Below, piece after piece: positions 1 through 8,511 of a stretch of 64,000 bases of DNA. A program made the position numbers and the translations under genes. The notes below the pieces were generated by a model. That model was not told the origin of the DNA. It saw nothing but the letters and a program-made list of their open reading frames with translations, and made no database searches. The DNA is taken from the NCBI GenBank assembly GCA_021732975.1, contig JAKFWC010000021.1, forward strand, positions 186,001-250,000. Direction: 5' to 3'. The DNA comes from Planctomycetaceae bacterium (GTDB lineage: Bacteria; Planctomycetota; Planctomycetia; Planctomycetales; Planctomycetaceae). Numbering within the stretch: the stretch's first letter is position 1; the number at the start of each line of letters is the position of its first letter.

Positions 1-1
1 C

Positions 2-1093
2 GATTTCTGTATCACCGGTTCCATCGACCCGTTGGCGACCAAACCCGAAGGACCGTTCGGCGATCATTTGGGATATTACAGCCTCGCGCATCCGTTTCCG
101 GTGATGGACGTGAGCCATGTCTATCACCGCAAAGATGCCATCTGGCCATTCACCGTCGTGGGACGCCCGCCGCAGGAAGACACGTCCTTCGGGGCGATTA
201 TTCACGAGATTACCGGGCCGATCATTCCCATCGTTGTTCCCGGTGTGAAGGCGGTCCATGCGGTCGATGCCGCCGGGGTGCATCCGCTGCTACTGGCGAT
301 GGGCAGCGAACGGTACGTCCCCTTCGCGAAAACGCGCCGACCGCAGGAATTGCTGACGATTGCCAACGCGATTCTCGGACAGGGGCAGTTGTCACTCGCC
401 AAGTATCTGTTCATTGCCGCAAAGGAAGACGCACCGGCTCTCGAAATCCATCACATCGCCGATTTTTTCCGGCACATGCTGGAGCGAGTCGACTGGGAAC
501 GCGATCTCCATTTCCACACACGGACGACGATCGACACGCTGGATTACTCCGGCGATGGACTCAACGCAGGATCGAAAGTGGTGATCGCCGCCGCGGGGCC
601 GTCACGGCGAACGTTGCCGACCGAAGTCCCCGCGGGGATGTCGTTGCCGGGCGGGTTTGATGATGTGCAGGTGGTTTTGCCGGGGGTGGTGGCGGTGACG
701 GCGCCGCGGTTTGAAGGGAAACAGCCCAGGGATGGCAATCCCTGGGCGTCCGGCGGTGATGTTGAATCCGCGATGCAACGGTTTGTCGATGCGGTCTCTG
801 TCGATCATCCGCTCAATACGTTTCCGCTGATCGTACTGGTGGATGACGCCGCATTCACCGCGCGGACGCTTAACAACTGGCTGTGGGTGACGTTCACCCG
901 CTCCAATCCTGCGGCGGATATTCACGGCATCGGATCATTCACCCAACAGAAGCACTGGGGTTGCCGCGGCAGTCTCATCATCGACGCCCGCATCAAACCG
1001 CATCATGCCCCGCCGCTGATCGAAGACCCGGCCGTGACAAAGCGCGTGGATGCCCTCGGTGCGCCAGGCGGGCCGTTGCACGGCATCATTTGA
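2..1093 (+). CDS. UbiD-family decarboxylase, 5'-truncated by window edge
   Basis: UbiD-family enzymes use prenylated FMN to decarboxylate (or carboxylate) aromatic and unsaturated acids; UbiD itself acts in ubiquinone synthesis. The frame is open from base 2, so the start lies outside the window; about 363 residues are visible, against roughly 450-600 in the family. Family blocks seen are the early 'ITGSIDP' and 'KPEGPFGDH' and the C-terminal 'WVTFTRSNPAADIHG' with 'IDARIKPHHAPPL'. The substrate cannot be told from sequence. An oddity is a 24-base palindrome at 724-747 that adds residues such as 'QPRDGNPW' where homologues are usually shorter (see findings). No flavin prenyltransferase (UbiX) gene is in the window. 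Confidence 0.88.
   Translation, partial: DFCITGSIDPLATKPEGPFGDHLGYYSLAHPFPVMDVSHVYHRKDAIWPFTVVGRPPQEDTSFGAIIHEITGPIIPIVVPGVKAVHAVDAAGVHPLLLAMGSERYVPFAKTRRPQELLTIANAILGQGQLSLAKYLFIAAKEDAPALEIHHIADFFRHMLERVDWERDLHFHTRTTIDTLDYSGDGLNAGSKVVIAAAGPSRRTLPTEVPAGMSLPGGFDDVQVVLPGVVAVTAPRFEGKQPRDGNPWASGGDVESAMQRFVDAVSVDHPLNTFPLIVLVDDAAFTARTLNNWLWVTFTRSNPAADIHGIGSFTQQKHWGCRGSLIIDARIKPHHAPPLIEDPAVTKRVDALGAPGGPLHGII
724..747. repeat. 24-base palindrome inside the ubiD-like reading frame
   Basis: Arms 'gcccagggat' and 'atccctgggc' around a 4-base centre. The same palindrome with another centre lies between genes at 3851-3874. Here it is in frame and is translated. Confidence 0.8.
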
Positions 1094-1183
1094 GGTTGAG
1101 GGTTGAGAGTCGAAGGTTGAGAGTCAAAGAAGACAGGCCTTCAATTATTCTGACTCTCAACCTTCGACTCTCAACCCTCAACC
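1094..1183. repeat. Perfect 33-base inverted repeat between convergent genes
   Basis: Left arm 1094-1126 and right arm 1151-1183 are exact reverse complements around a 24-base loop. Each arm is itself built from 'ggttgag' and 'gagagtc' units. It fills nearly the whole gap between the ubiD-like stop and the cysH stop, so a hairpin in RNA from either strand could end or insulate transcription. There is no T-run after either arm, so a classic intrinsic terminator is not shown. Confidence 0.75.
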
Positions 1184-1188
1184 ATTCC

Positions 1189-1980
1189 TCAAATCGCGAA
1201 GTCACCATCGCGACCGAACAGCCGGTTCAGCACCTCTTGATCGAGTTCGATCCCCTGCGTGCCCGCGGAATCGCGGTCGGTCGGGTTGATGTGGCAGTAC
1301 GCCGACCACGGACCCAAGTGCCGCCAGCGACCGGCGCGCGGCGGTTCACTCGGCAGCACCGGCGTGGTGCAGCGGTTGCAACTGATGGTGGTGAAGCCCT
1401 GGTCGTGGAGCGGATTGACGATCACGTCGTTCGAGGTGAGGTATGCTTGCATCTCCTCGTCCGACATGTTGGCAAGCACGTTCACGCGGACGGTGTTCAT
1501 GTCCTGATCGAGCGCTAGAATTGGTACGCCACCGCGACGGCCTCCCTCGGCACGGCGCAGGCTGCCGACGATGCCATCATACTTCCCGGCGGCGGTCAAC
1601 AACGGCTGAATTTTCCGCATGCTGCAGCACTCTTTTTGACCTTCTGGGGTGAGGTAGAGCACGCCGTGGGCTTTGATCTGCTCGGCCATCGTCATCGGCG
1701 GATACAGCGTGATCACGTTCAACCCCTGTTCGCTGATGAGGCGATCGCGAGTGTCGAGTGTTTCCTGAAAATTGACGCCGGTGTCGACGAAGAGAACCGG
1801 GATGTTCAGTTTCGCCTGTGAAATCATGTGGCAGACAATGCTGCCGGCCATCTGCATCGCCGACAATGCCGCCAGGCGGTTGCCGAAGATCGACGCGGCC
1901 CACGACAGCAATTCCTGCGGCGTCCGTTCTTCCAGTGTCTTGTTGAGCGGCGCTAAATCCGCCTGCGTGAGTCGAGGCAT
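1189..1980 (-). CDS. cysH: Adenylyl-/phosphoadenylyl-sulfate reductase (assimilatory)
   Basis: It reduces activated sulfate (APS or PAPS) to sulfite in cytoplasmic assimilatory sulfate reduction, with thioredoxin or glutaredoxin as electron donor. The protein is 263 residues with the PAPS-reductase fold ('[14 protein letters not shown]'). Cysteine pair C118-C119 ('KECCSMRK') and C201/C204 ('CNRCTTPV') match the four 4Fe-4S ligands of APS-type reductases, so APS is the likelier substrate. The C-terminal 'ERAGRW'-like segment appears as 'PPRAGRWRH'. It stands alone: no cysD, cysN or cysI neighbours are in the window. Confidence 0.9.
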   Translation of the reverse strand: MPRLTQADLAPLNKTLEERTPQELLSWAASIFGNRLAALSAMQMAGSIVCHMISQAKLNIPVLFVDTGVNFQETLDTRDRLISEQGLNVITLYPPMTMAEQIKAHGVLYLTPEGQKECCSMRKIQPLLTAAGKYDGIVGSLRRAEGGRRGGVPILALDQDMNTVRVNVLANMSDEEMQAYLTSNDVIVNPLHDQGFTTISCNRCTTPVLPSEPPRAGRWRHLGPWSAYCHINPTDRDSAGTQGIELDQEVLNRLFGRDGDFAI

Positions 1981-2117
1981 CCGTCATCTTCCGTTCAGCG
2001 AAGTCCGTCTGTCGGCCAATTTTAGTCGCGATTGTGGTCTCACTCGAAGTGTAGCAGTTTCCGCAAAATGGGGGCAATCGAGACTGCATATGCCAATTTG
2101 CCGTGTAGGATGAAGAC

Positions 2118-2306
2118 TTGGACCCATTTGAGCATGTGTGGGACATTGAAGACCCCGCCGCCGTGCAATTTATCGGCGTCGCGTGCGCGGTTGTTTTATT
2201 GGTCAACTGGTGGTGCCTCCGCCGGATTCGGCTTCGACGAAAACAGCTAACGGCAAATTCAGATGCGGTGGCCTCCCAGAGTGGCATACCGACCGATGGC
2301 GTGTAG
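2118..2306 (+). CDS. Possible small single-span membrane protein
   Basis: A 62-residue frame starting with TTG, with a purine-rich stretch 'aggatgaag' just upstream. Residues about 17-34 are a hydrophobic segment ('QFIGVACAVVLLVNWW') followed by a basic stretch 'RRIRLRRKQ', giving a predicted single membrane pass with a cytoplasmic C-terminus. No family was recognised. It sits between cysH (divergent) and the exported oxidoreductase. It could be spurious; the hydrophobic-then-basic pattern is the main support. Confidence 0.4.
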   Translation: MDPFEHVWDIEDPAAVQFIGVACAVVLLVNWWCLRRIRLRRKQLTANSDAVASQSGIPTDGV

Positions 2307-2321
2307 TTTTTCTTGTTACTT

Positions 2322-2340
2322 ATGCTCCGCGTGGGAACGA
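2322..2340. repeat. Half copy of the 'gttccca' palindrome family
   Basis: The bases 'atgctccgcgtgggaacga' equal the right half of the palindrome found complete at 13500-13524. The left arm is missing here. Confidence 0.55.
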
Positions 2341-2431
2341 GAATTCGCCGTGCGCTTCGCGTGGCTTCCCCACAGCGGTATACTTTCCGCCACGCCTGCG
2401 TCTAGAAAATCTCTCTTCTGAGGAACACCCG

Positions 2432-3823
2432 ATGGCCCATCGTTCGACCCGTCGTGACTTTCTGAAATCGACCGCCGCGTTGGCCGGGGCGACGATGCCC
2501 TACTGGTTCACCACCACCCAGAACCGGGCACTGGGTTACAACCTGGTCAACGGTCGCCCGGTGTTGGGCTGTATTGGCACCGGTGATCGGTGGCAGCAGG
2601 TCGTGGGCGGGGCGCTGAATTATTCCGACGGTGTCGCCGTGTGCGATGTCGACCGCAAGCACATGGAAGGCGGCCGCGACAAGGTCAAGGACATCATGGC
2701 CAAGAAGGGCAAAGATGCCCAGGTGGAGATGTATGAAGACTACCGCAAGCTGCTCGACCGCAAAGACATCGACGTGGTGACGATCGTCACGCCCGATCAC
2801 TGGCACAGCAAAATCGCCATCGACGCCATGCGGGCCGGGAAGGACATCTATTGTGAAAAGCCGCTGACCCTCACCATTCACGAAGGGAAGCAGATTCGCA
2901 AAGTGTTGCAAGAGACGAAACGCGTCTTCCAGGTAGGAACGCAGCAGCGCAGCGAGATGAACCTGAACTTCCTCAAAGCCGTCGCGATGATCAAACAAGG
3001 CCGCATAGGCAAGGTGCAGCGAGTGGTCTGCGACATCGGCGGTTCGACCGACAGCGGGCACATCGACGAAGCCGAAGTTCCGGCCGAACTGAATTGGGAT
3101 ATGTGGCTCGGCCAGGCGCCGATGGTGAAATATCGGTCCAGCAAGGAAGCCAAAACATCCAACAACCGCTACCCCGCATCGCGGGTCCATTACGAATTCC
3201 GCTGGTGGTACGAATACTCCGGCGGCAAGATGACCGACTGGGGTGCTCACCATGTGGACATCGCCTCGTGGGCGCTCGGCATTGATGAAACCGGCCCCGT
3301 CAGTTTGGAAGGGACCGCAGAACATCCATGCGAGTTCAAGAACGGCGTGCCGCAGCGCGATGACTGTTACAACGCCGCCATCAAGTTCGATGTGACGGTG
3401 ATGTGTCCCGGTGATGTCGAAATGCATATCGTCAGCAATTCCAAGGATGGCAACGGCATTCTCTTTGAAGGAACGGAAGGCCGCTTCCACGTCAGCCGCG
3501 GGAGCATGAAGGGCGCCCCCATCGAAGCGCTGAAGGACAAACCCATCACGGAGGAAGACCTGCAGAAACTCTACAAGGGAAAGAAGCCCGGCAACCACAT
3601 GGGCAACTTCTTCGAGTGCGTCGCCGACCGGACCGACCCGATCTCGGATGTCTATTCACACCATCGCGCGATGACGACCTGCCATCTCGCAAACATCGCG
3701 ATCCGTCTCGGCCGCAAGATCAACTGGGACTCGAAGACCGAGCAAATCACCGGTGACGCGGACGCCAACAAGTGGCTCACCCGCGAACAACGCAAGGGCT
3801 ACGAGATCGATGTCACGGTGTGA
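2432..3823 (+). CDS. Tat-exported Gfo/Idh/MocA-family oxidoreductase
   Basis: A predicted NAD(P)-dependent oxidoreductase acting on a sugar or sugar-derived polyol outside the cytoplasm. The protein is 463 residues. The frame is open further upstream, but the ATG at 2432 has 'gagga' about 7 bases before it and begins a twin-arginine signal ('STRRDFLKSTAALAGA'). A Rossmann segment 'GCIGTGDRWQ' lies near residues 47-54, the conserved 'EKP' is at 142-144, and 'DWGAHHVDIASWALG' gives the usual C-terminal histidine block. Planctomycetes carry many such exported paralogues of unknown substrate. It appears to be a single-gene unit ended by the hairpin at 3851. Confidence 0.9.
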   Translation: MAHRSTRRDFLKSTAALAGATMPYWFTTTQNRALGYNLVNGRPVLGCIGTGDRWQQVVGGALNYSDGVAVCDVDRKHMEGGRDKVKDIMAKKGKDAQVEMYEDYRKLLDRKDIDVVTIVTPDHWHSKIAIDAMRAGKDIYCEKPLTLTIHEGKQIRKVLQETKRVFQVGTQQRSEMNLNFLKAVAMIKQGRIGKVQRVVCDIGGSTDSGHIDEAEVPAELNWDMWLGQAPMVKYRSSKEAKTSNNRYPASRVHYEFRWWYEYSGGKMTDWGAHHVDIASWALGIDETGPVSLEGTAEHPCEFKNGVPQRDDCYNAAIKFDVTVMCPGDVEMHIVSNSKDGNGILFEGTEGRFHVSRGSMKGAPIEALKDKPITEEDLQKLYKGKKPGNHMGNFFECVADRTDPISDVYSHHRAMTTCHLANIAIRLGRKINWDSKTEQITGDADANKWLTREQRKGYEIDVTV

Positions 3824-3850
3824 TGCCGTGGAGCGTTGAGAGTCCGTGAA

Positions 3851-3881
3851 GCCCAGGGATTGCGATCCCTGGGCTGTTTTT
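3851..3881 (+). terminator. Intrinsic terminator built from the 'cccaggga' palindrome
   Basis: A 10-base-arm hairpin (3851-3874) is followed directly by 'tgtttttttt', 28 bases past the oxidoreductase stop. The hairpin is the same palindrome family as the one inside the ubiD-like gene. Confidence 0.75.
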
Positions 3882-5102
3882 TTACCGCGGGCTGGCCGTC
3901 AACGCGACATCATCCACCCAGAGTTTCCCCGTCGCCCCGTTGAGACCCACACGCAGAATCATTTCGCGGGCTTTTTGCGGCACGGCGAAGGTTTTCCCGG
4001 TGCGTTCCCAACCTTTGGTATCACTCCACGGTCCCATGATCGGCTCGGCGATGACCTTGCGTTGGTCGTCGTAGAAGTGAATGACGAACGCGGGTTTCTC
4101 GTAGCCTTCGGCACCGTTGCGGGCGTTTTCTAACTTGTATTGCAGGCTGACCTGCACACTGCCGACTTTGGAACCGTCAATCGCCATGCCTTGCAATGAT
4201 TGAGCCGGACGCTCGGGCTCGCTGCTTTCGTACAGGGCACACGGCGAGCCATCGGGACCGGCGTCCGCGGCGATGGACATCATGCGCTGATAGTGCCAAT
4301 GGTCGGGATATCCGTCGGCGTTTTCATCAATATCGAAGCCACCGTTGGCGATCTTGGGATGTAAGGGATCGGGCCGCACCTGGCGCTTGGCCTCCGATTC
4401 CCCCGTCATCGGCACGAAGAGCGTATTGATGAGCTTGGTCGCCTTCAGTTTACCGTCCTGCTTCTCGAAGAGATGGAACACCTGCCGGTAGCGTTCGCCG
4501 AGCGGAACAATCATCTTGCCGCCGTCTTTGAGTTGATCAACGAGCGGTTGCGGCACGTTTTCCGGAGAGCAGGTGACGATGATTTTGTCGAACGGCGCGT
4601 GCTCCGGCCAACCGAGGTAACCATCGCCGACTTTCGTATGGACGTTGTCGTAGTTCAGCCGCTTCAACCGTTCTGCGGCCTGTTTTCCCAACGCTTCAAC
4701 GATCTCGATGGAGTAAACTTCCTTCACCAGCGAGGACAGGATCGCCGCCTGATAACCGCTGCCGGTACCGATCTCCAGTACCACATCATCGGGTTGGGGA
4801 TCGATGGATTCCGTCATGTAAGCCACGACAAACGGTGGCGAGATCGTTTGTTTGTAGCCAATCGCCAGTGCCGCATCGTGATAAGCCAGCGGCCGCACAC
4901 TCAGCGGCATGAATTCGTGTCGCGGGACCGTCCGCATGGACATCAGCACCCGCGGATTCTTCACCCCTTCGCGTTCGATGTACTCGCTGACCATCTTGTT
5001 GCGGGCGTCGCGAAAGGTGTCCCGCGATTGTGCGTTGACCACGGAGGGAACACACGTTGCAAGAATGACAGCGGTATAGCCACAAAATCGTAAACACGAC
5101 AT
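3882..5102 (-). CDS. Exported protein-L-isoaspartate O-methyltransferase with C-terminal extension
   Basis: PIMT enzymes methylate isoaspartyl residues of damaged proteins using SAM. This protein is 406 residues, nearly twice a usual PIMT. The start at 5102 was chosen because it opens a signal peptide ('CGYTAVILATCVPSVVNA'). Residues about 27-235 hold the PIMT fold: 'YHDAALAIGYKQTISPP', SAM motif I 'EIGTGSGYQ' at 110-118 and 'PVGDGYLGWPEHAPFDKI'-like block near 158-174. The remaining ~170 residues look like a secreted beta-sandwich (carbohydrate-binding-like) domain. A SAM enzyme behind a signal peptide is odd, since SAM is normally cytoplasmic. Confidence 0.85.
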   Translation of the reverse strand: MSCLRFCGYTAVILATCVPSVVNAQSRDTFRDARNKMVSEYIEREGVKNPRVLMSMRTVPRHEFMPLSVRPLAYHDAALAIGYKQTISPPFVVAYMTESIDPQPDDVVLEIGTGSGYQAAILSSLVKEVYSIEIVEALGKQAAERLKRLNYDNVHTKVGDGYLGWPEHAPFDKIIVTCSPENVPQPLVDQLKDGGKMIVPLGERYRQVFHLFEKQDGKLKATKLINTLFVPMTGESEAKRQVRPDPLHPKIANGGFDIDENADGYPDHWHYQRMMSIAADAGPDGSPCALYESSEPERPAQSLQGMAIDGSKVGSVQVSLQYKLENARNGAEGYEKPAFVIHFYDDQRKVIAEPIMGPWSDTKGWERTGKTFAVPQKAREMILRVGLNGATGKLWVDDVALTASPR

Positions 5103-5173
5103 GAGCGGGACTCCGAGACGCGAGGTCAGACTCCCATGATTGTACACGATACGCCCGAAAACTGAGCCGTATT

Positions 5174-5247
5174 GTGTGCCACTGGCTTCCGATGAATCGT
5201 GTCGACCAGCAATTCGATGAGCAGACACTGCCGAGCCTGTGGCACAC
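5174..5247. repeat. Degenerate 'gtgtgccactggc' inverted repeat
   Basis: 'gtgtgcc' at 5174 pairs with 'ggcacac' ending at 5247. It resembles the intact copy at 49826-49910, but the middle has decayed. Confidence 0.45.
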
Positions 5248-5272
5248 ATTCCTCGCGATGTGCCTGACACGA

Positions 5273-6139
5273 TCACGTCGGGGCCAGTACATCCGAGGTC
5301 CGCGTGCGGACGGCGGCGTTGGTCAAAAGCGTGCTGCTGGGCTGGATCGCGGCTTCTACGGGCAAGGCACAGACGGGCTGTCGCGGTTCGTGAACCAGAT
5401 TCTTCGTTGCGACCACTTGAATCTCAGTACACAGCGCTGGCGCGATACGGCCGATGCTGCAGTTCAGTTGCCACCACCAGCGATAGTTTTCGAGGGGACG
5501 TAACGGACCGCCGGAGATTGTGCGAAAGCCGCGGGTTTGTTGCACGCTGACATCGCAATACCGGTTCATCGCCCGCAGGAAGCTGCCGCGGGTGAACGCT
5601 TGCAGATGGCCGCGTGTCTTCTTCGTGCCGATCAAGCGATCCCACACCGGGACAGCATGCTTGCGGATCACCTGCGCCGGCGGCGTGAAAATCGGCACGC
5701 CGAGAATCATCGTTCCGCCGGGTTTCAACACGCGCGACAAGGTTTCGAGGGCGACATCGATGGTCGGCAAATGTTCGAGAACTTGCTCGCAGATGACGAC
5801 ATCAAAATGGTTCGATGGCAGAAAGGGTAATCCGCTGAGCAGGTCACCTTCGGTCAATGATGACCAGGCATCGCGTTTATAGAGGTTATCGCGCAGTTTC
5901 AGGTCGACACCGTGAAACTCGACGGTACCGAGATCGTTATGCTCTTCGATGTACCGCATCGAGACGCCGTTCCAGACGCCGACATCGAGCAGTTGAATCG
6001 TCTCGCCGCGCTGACTGGCAGCGGGAATCAGCCGGGCCATGTCCTGCGCGATGGCATAGTACCGGGCTTGTCGAAGGCTGAAGCGTTCTTTCCGTGTGGG
6101 ATCGACGCCGAACGCACAGGGCACAGTGTGATTGGTCAT
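5273..6139 (-). CDS. Class I SAM-dependent methyltransferase
   Basis: A predicted cytoplasmic methyltransferase of the Methyltransf_11/23 type; the substrate is unknown. The start at 6139 ('MTNHTVPCAFGVD') is preferred over a longer open frame whose extra residues look non-coding. Motif I is 'LLDVGVWNGVSMRYI', and 'FDVVICEQVLEHLP' gives the post-I/motif II block typical of UbiE/glycan methyltransferases. The last ~35 residues look irregular and may be read-through into spacer. The GT39 glycosyltransferase lies upstream on the same strand, so both may modify a surface glycan or lipid. Confidence 0.75.
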   Translation of the reverse strand: MTNHTVPCAFGVDPTRKERFSLRQARYYAIAQDMARLIPAASQRGETIQLLDVGVWNGVSMRYIEEHNDLGTVEFHGVDLKLRDNLYKRDAWSSLTEGDLLSGLPFLPSNHFDVVICEQVLEHLPTIDVALETLSRVLKPGGTMILGVPIFTPPAQVIRKHAVPVWDRLIGTKKTRGHLQAFTRGSFLRAMNRYCDVSVQQTRGFRTISGGPLRPLENYRWWWQLNCSIGRIAPALCTEIQVVATKNLVHEPRQPVCALPVEAAIQPSSTLLTNAAVRTRTSDVLAPT

Positions 6140-6319
6140 GCCAAATCCGTGGCAGTTCACCCGGGAAACGCGTCCTCGCACCGTCCTTGGCGTGAGGATC
6201 GCGAAGCATCTTACGGTTCTGGGGGAATCGGGCAATCCCAAACCGGCGGATTTTACCGGAGTAGGATCACGATCCCCCGCTCGCGCTTTGCAGGATCCCC
6301 CAGCCCGCGCCCGTTCCGG

Positions 6320-8137
6320 TCACCGCAACGTCGTGTGCGATGCCGGCTGAACGGTTTGCACATTGCGGCCCAGCAACACCAGGTCGTGTTGCCGCAGGAA
6401 GCGCCGCTGCTTCGCCAAGACGGTGATATCCGTCGGCAATTCTGCGTCCAATTGATCGAGCCGATCGTCACGCGTGAGGAGCAATCCGTCCGGGTGATTG
6501 GCAAAGAACTCTGCGATCTGCGGCTTTTTCAAACGATGCACATGCCTCTCGGCATAGAAAACGAGATTGGGAGCGAAGTATTCGTAGGTTGCCAATGGCG
6601 CGTCTGCACTGGATGGCAGTGACTGAATGAAGCGGCCGAACGTCAGGCCGTCTTGATGTCGGGCCACCCAGGCCGGACAGATGCCGACCACCATGACCGC
6701 CAGTGCGACCGCCGATATCGCCAGCGCACGAACGGCCCTCAAGCGGCGATGCTGGCAGACGTAACCGTAGGCGATGCCGGCTCCCACCAGCGGGCAGATT
6801 GCCATCGCTGCAAGCCACCATTCGTCGGGCAGAAAATACACCGCCGCGAAGGGAATGCCCACAAGAATGACCGCGCTGACCGCCGCTTGAATCCGACACG
6901 CATGGCGGAAGCTGATCCCGCCGACGGTCGCCGCTTCCCGCCGCCATTGTGTTAGGTAACTTCCCACCAACAGCGCGAGCGCCGGATAGCAGGGGAGCAC
7001 ATAATTCGGCAGCTTCGTCTTGGCCAGCGAAAAGAAGCCAATCCACGCCCCGGCCCACGCCAGCAGGAACAAGTCGCTGGCGTGTCCGGTTCCCCGCACG
7101 CTCAACCGTTGGGAGGCTCGCCAGATCGCCAGCGGTAGAAGCACCGACCACGGCATCGTCCCCATCAATACCACGGGGATGTAATAGACGAACGGCCCGC
7201 GATGATTCTCCATCGGCTGCAAAAACCGGCCGACATTGTGGCCTCCGAGAAATCCGGCCAACCATTCGCCATCTGTTTGGATTCCGACAGCGACATACCA
7301 CGGCAAGGCAATCGCGGCGACGATAAATGCTCCCATCGGCACCCGCATCGCGAGCGATCCGCGCAGGACTCGCAGAGGATTTAACGTCTGCAAGGCGTTC
7401 AAGATCCAGCTTTGCCACCAGACTCGTGCAGCAGCGCTGGGTTGATCCAGTCGATAATCCAATTGCTGACGAATCAGCAGGAACAGCCCGATGATCGTGC
7501 AGGGTAACAACACACCGATCGGCCCTTTTGCCAGAACGGCGAAGCCCATCGCGATGTACATTGGCACGGCGTGCAACCATGTGGCGGGAACGAATTCCTG
7601 CCACGGTCGCCGCGACAAAGTTGTTCCGTCGACATTCCCAAAACGCCCTCCATGTCGGACCGCGGTGGCCCACACGTACGCGAGGAATGCCGCAGTCGTG
7701 CAAAAGATCAGCGTCGAATCGGGCGTGACCGAACGTCCCACCGCGGAGAACATCAGGCAGGTACACAGCACAATCGCCGCCCACAACCCGACTTCCGCCT
7801 GGAAGAGTTTGCGGCCGAGGTGATACGTCCACAACGATGTGCCGACCGCGAGAAGCGACGAACCGAACCGCGCCGCGAACTCACTCACCCCGAACAGATT
7901 GAACGAAGTCAGCATCAACCAATAGACGAGAATCGGTTTGTCGGTCCGCAACTCGTGGTTGAAGGTGGGGACGATCCAGTCGCCGCGCTGAAACATTTCG
8001 CGGCCGCAGACGGCGTTTTTCGGCTCGTCTTCATCGAAGAGCGCCGCGGAACCGAGATTGGTAAAGAAGACCAAGCCCGCGGCAAAAACGATCAACAGTT
8101 GGTCGCGCCACAAGGTCGTTGTCGGAGGCCGATCCAT
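6320..8137 (-). CDS. GT39/ArnT-like membrane glycosyltransferase
   Basis: A 605-residue polytopic protein of the dolichyl-phosphate-mannose/ArnT (GT-C) superfamily, which moves a sugar from a polyprenyl-phosphate carrier to a protein or lipid on the outer face of the inner membrane. The first periplasmic loop carries the acidic 'FDEDEPKNA' motif, followed by 'REMFQRGDWIVPTFNHELRT'-type sequence typical of ArnT-like enzymes. Around twelve hydrophobic segments follow, and the C-terminal ~150 residues form a more polar domain. Donor and acceptor are unknown. It is upstream of the methyltransferase at 5273 on the same strand, about 180 bases apart. Confidence 0.87.
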   Translation of the reverse strand: MDRPPTTTLWRDQLLIVFAAGLVFFTNLGSAALFDEDEPKNAVCGREMFQRGDWIVPTFNHELRTDKPILVYWLMLTSFNLFGVSEFAARFGSSLLAVGTSLWTYHLGRKLFQAEVGLWAAIVLCTCLMFSAVGRSVTPDSTLIFCTTAAFLAYVWATAVRHGGRFGNVDGTTLSRRPWQEFVPATWLHAVPMYIAMGFAVLAKGPIGVLLPCTIIGLFLLIRQQLDYRLDQPSAAARVWWQSWILNALQTLNPLRVLRGSLAMRVPMGAFIVAAIALPWYVAVGIQTDGEWLAGFLGGHNVGRFLQPMENHRGPFVYYIPVVLMGTMPWSVLLPLAIWRASQRLSVRGTGHASDLFLLAWAGAWIGFFSLAKTKLPNYVLPCYPALALLVGSYLTQWRREAATVGGISFRHACRIQAAVSAVILVGIPFAAVYFLPDEWWLAAMAICPLVGAGIAYGYVCQHRRLRAVRALAISAVALAVMVVGICPAWVARHQDGLTFGRFIQSLPSSADAPLATYEYFAPNLVFYAERHVHRLKKPQIAEFFANHPDGLLLTRDDRLDQLDAELPTDITVLAKQRRFLRQHDLVLLGRNVQTVQPASHTTLR

Positions 8138-8511
8138 GGCCGGGCATCACTTCACAAAAGCGTTTGTCACGACGAAGCCCCCTCGCCTCACCGTTCTTCG
8201 TCGCGAACTCTAGACGACAAGGCAGTTGGAGGGCAACGGGAAAATGGAGCGGATTTACGGTGAGTGACAGCTGCTCCCTGAGGTGGAAATTTTTCCCACA
8301 TTTATCCCCACAAATTGGCATTGAGGAAAATTTCACAGGTCGCTATGTTTCGAGCGTTGTTCCGATCAAAAACTCATCGCGGATGTTTTCGAGCGGCATT
8401 GAAGACGATCGAAATCATCATCTGGGCCATCCATTCGTCTGGTGACTCACGCGGTCAGGTAACCGTCGACTATTGGACCTGAACATTCGGGTCGGCAAGG
8501 AGGCCCCCCTC
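8138..8511. other. Divergent intergenic region (374 bases)
   Basis: It separates the minus-strand GT39 gene from rimI and should hold both promoters. At about 8288-8315 lie two DnaA-box-like strings ('ttttcccaca', 'ttatcccca'), each off consensus. 'aaggagg' at 8498-8504 is the rimI ribosome-binding site. No gene seen. Confidence 0.6.

Noticed and set aside
2402..3598. 398-codon minus-strand frame opposite the Tat-exported oxidoreductase
   Set aside because: Antisense shadow of a gene with clear family motifs.
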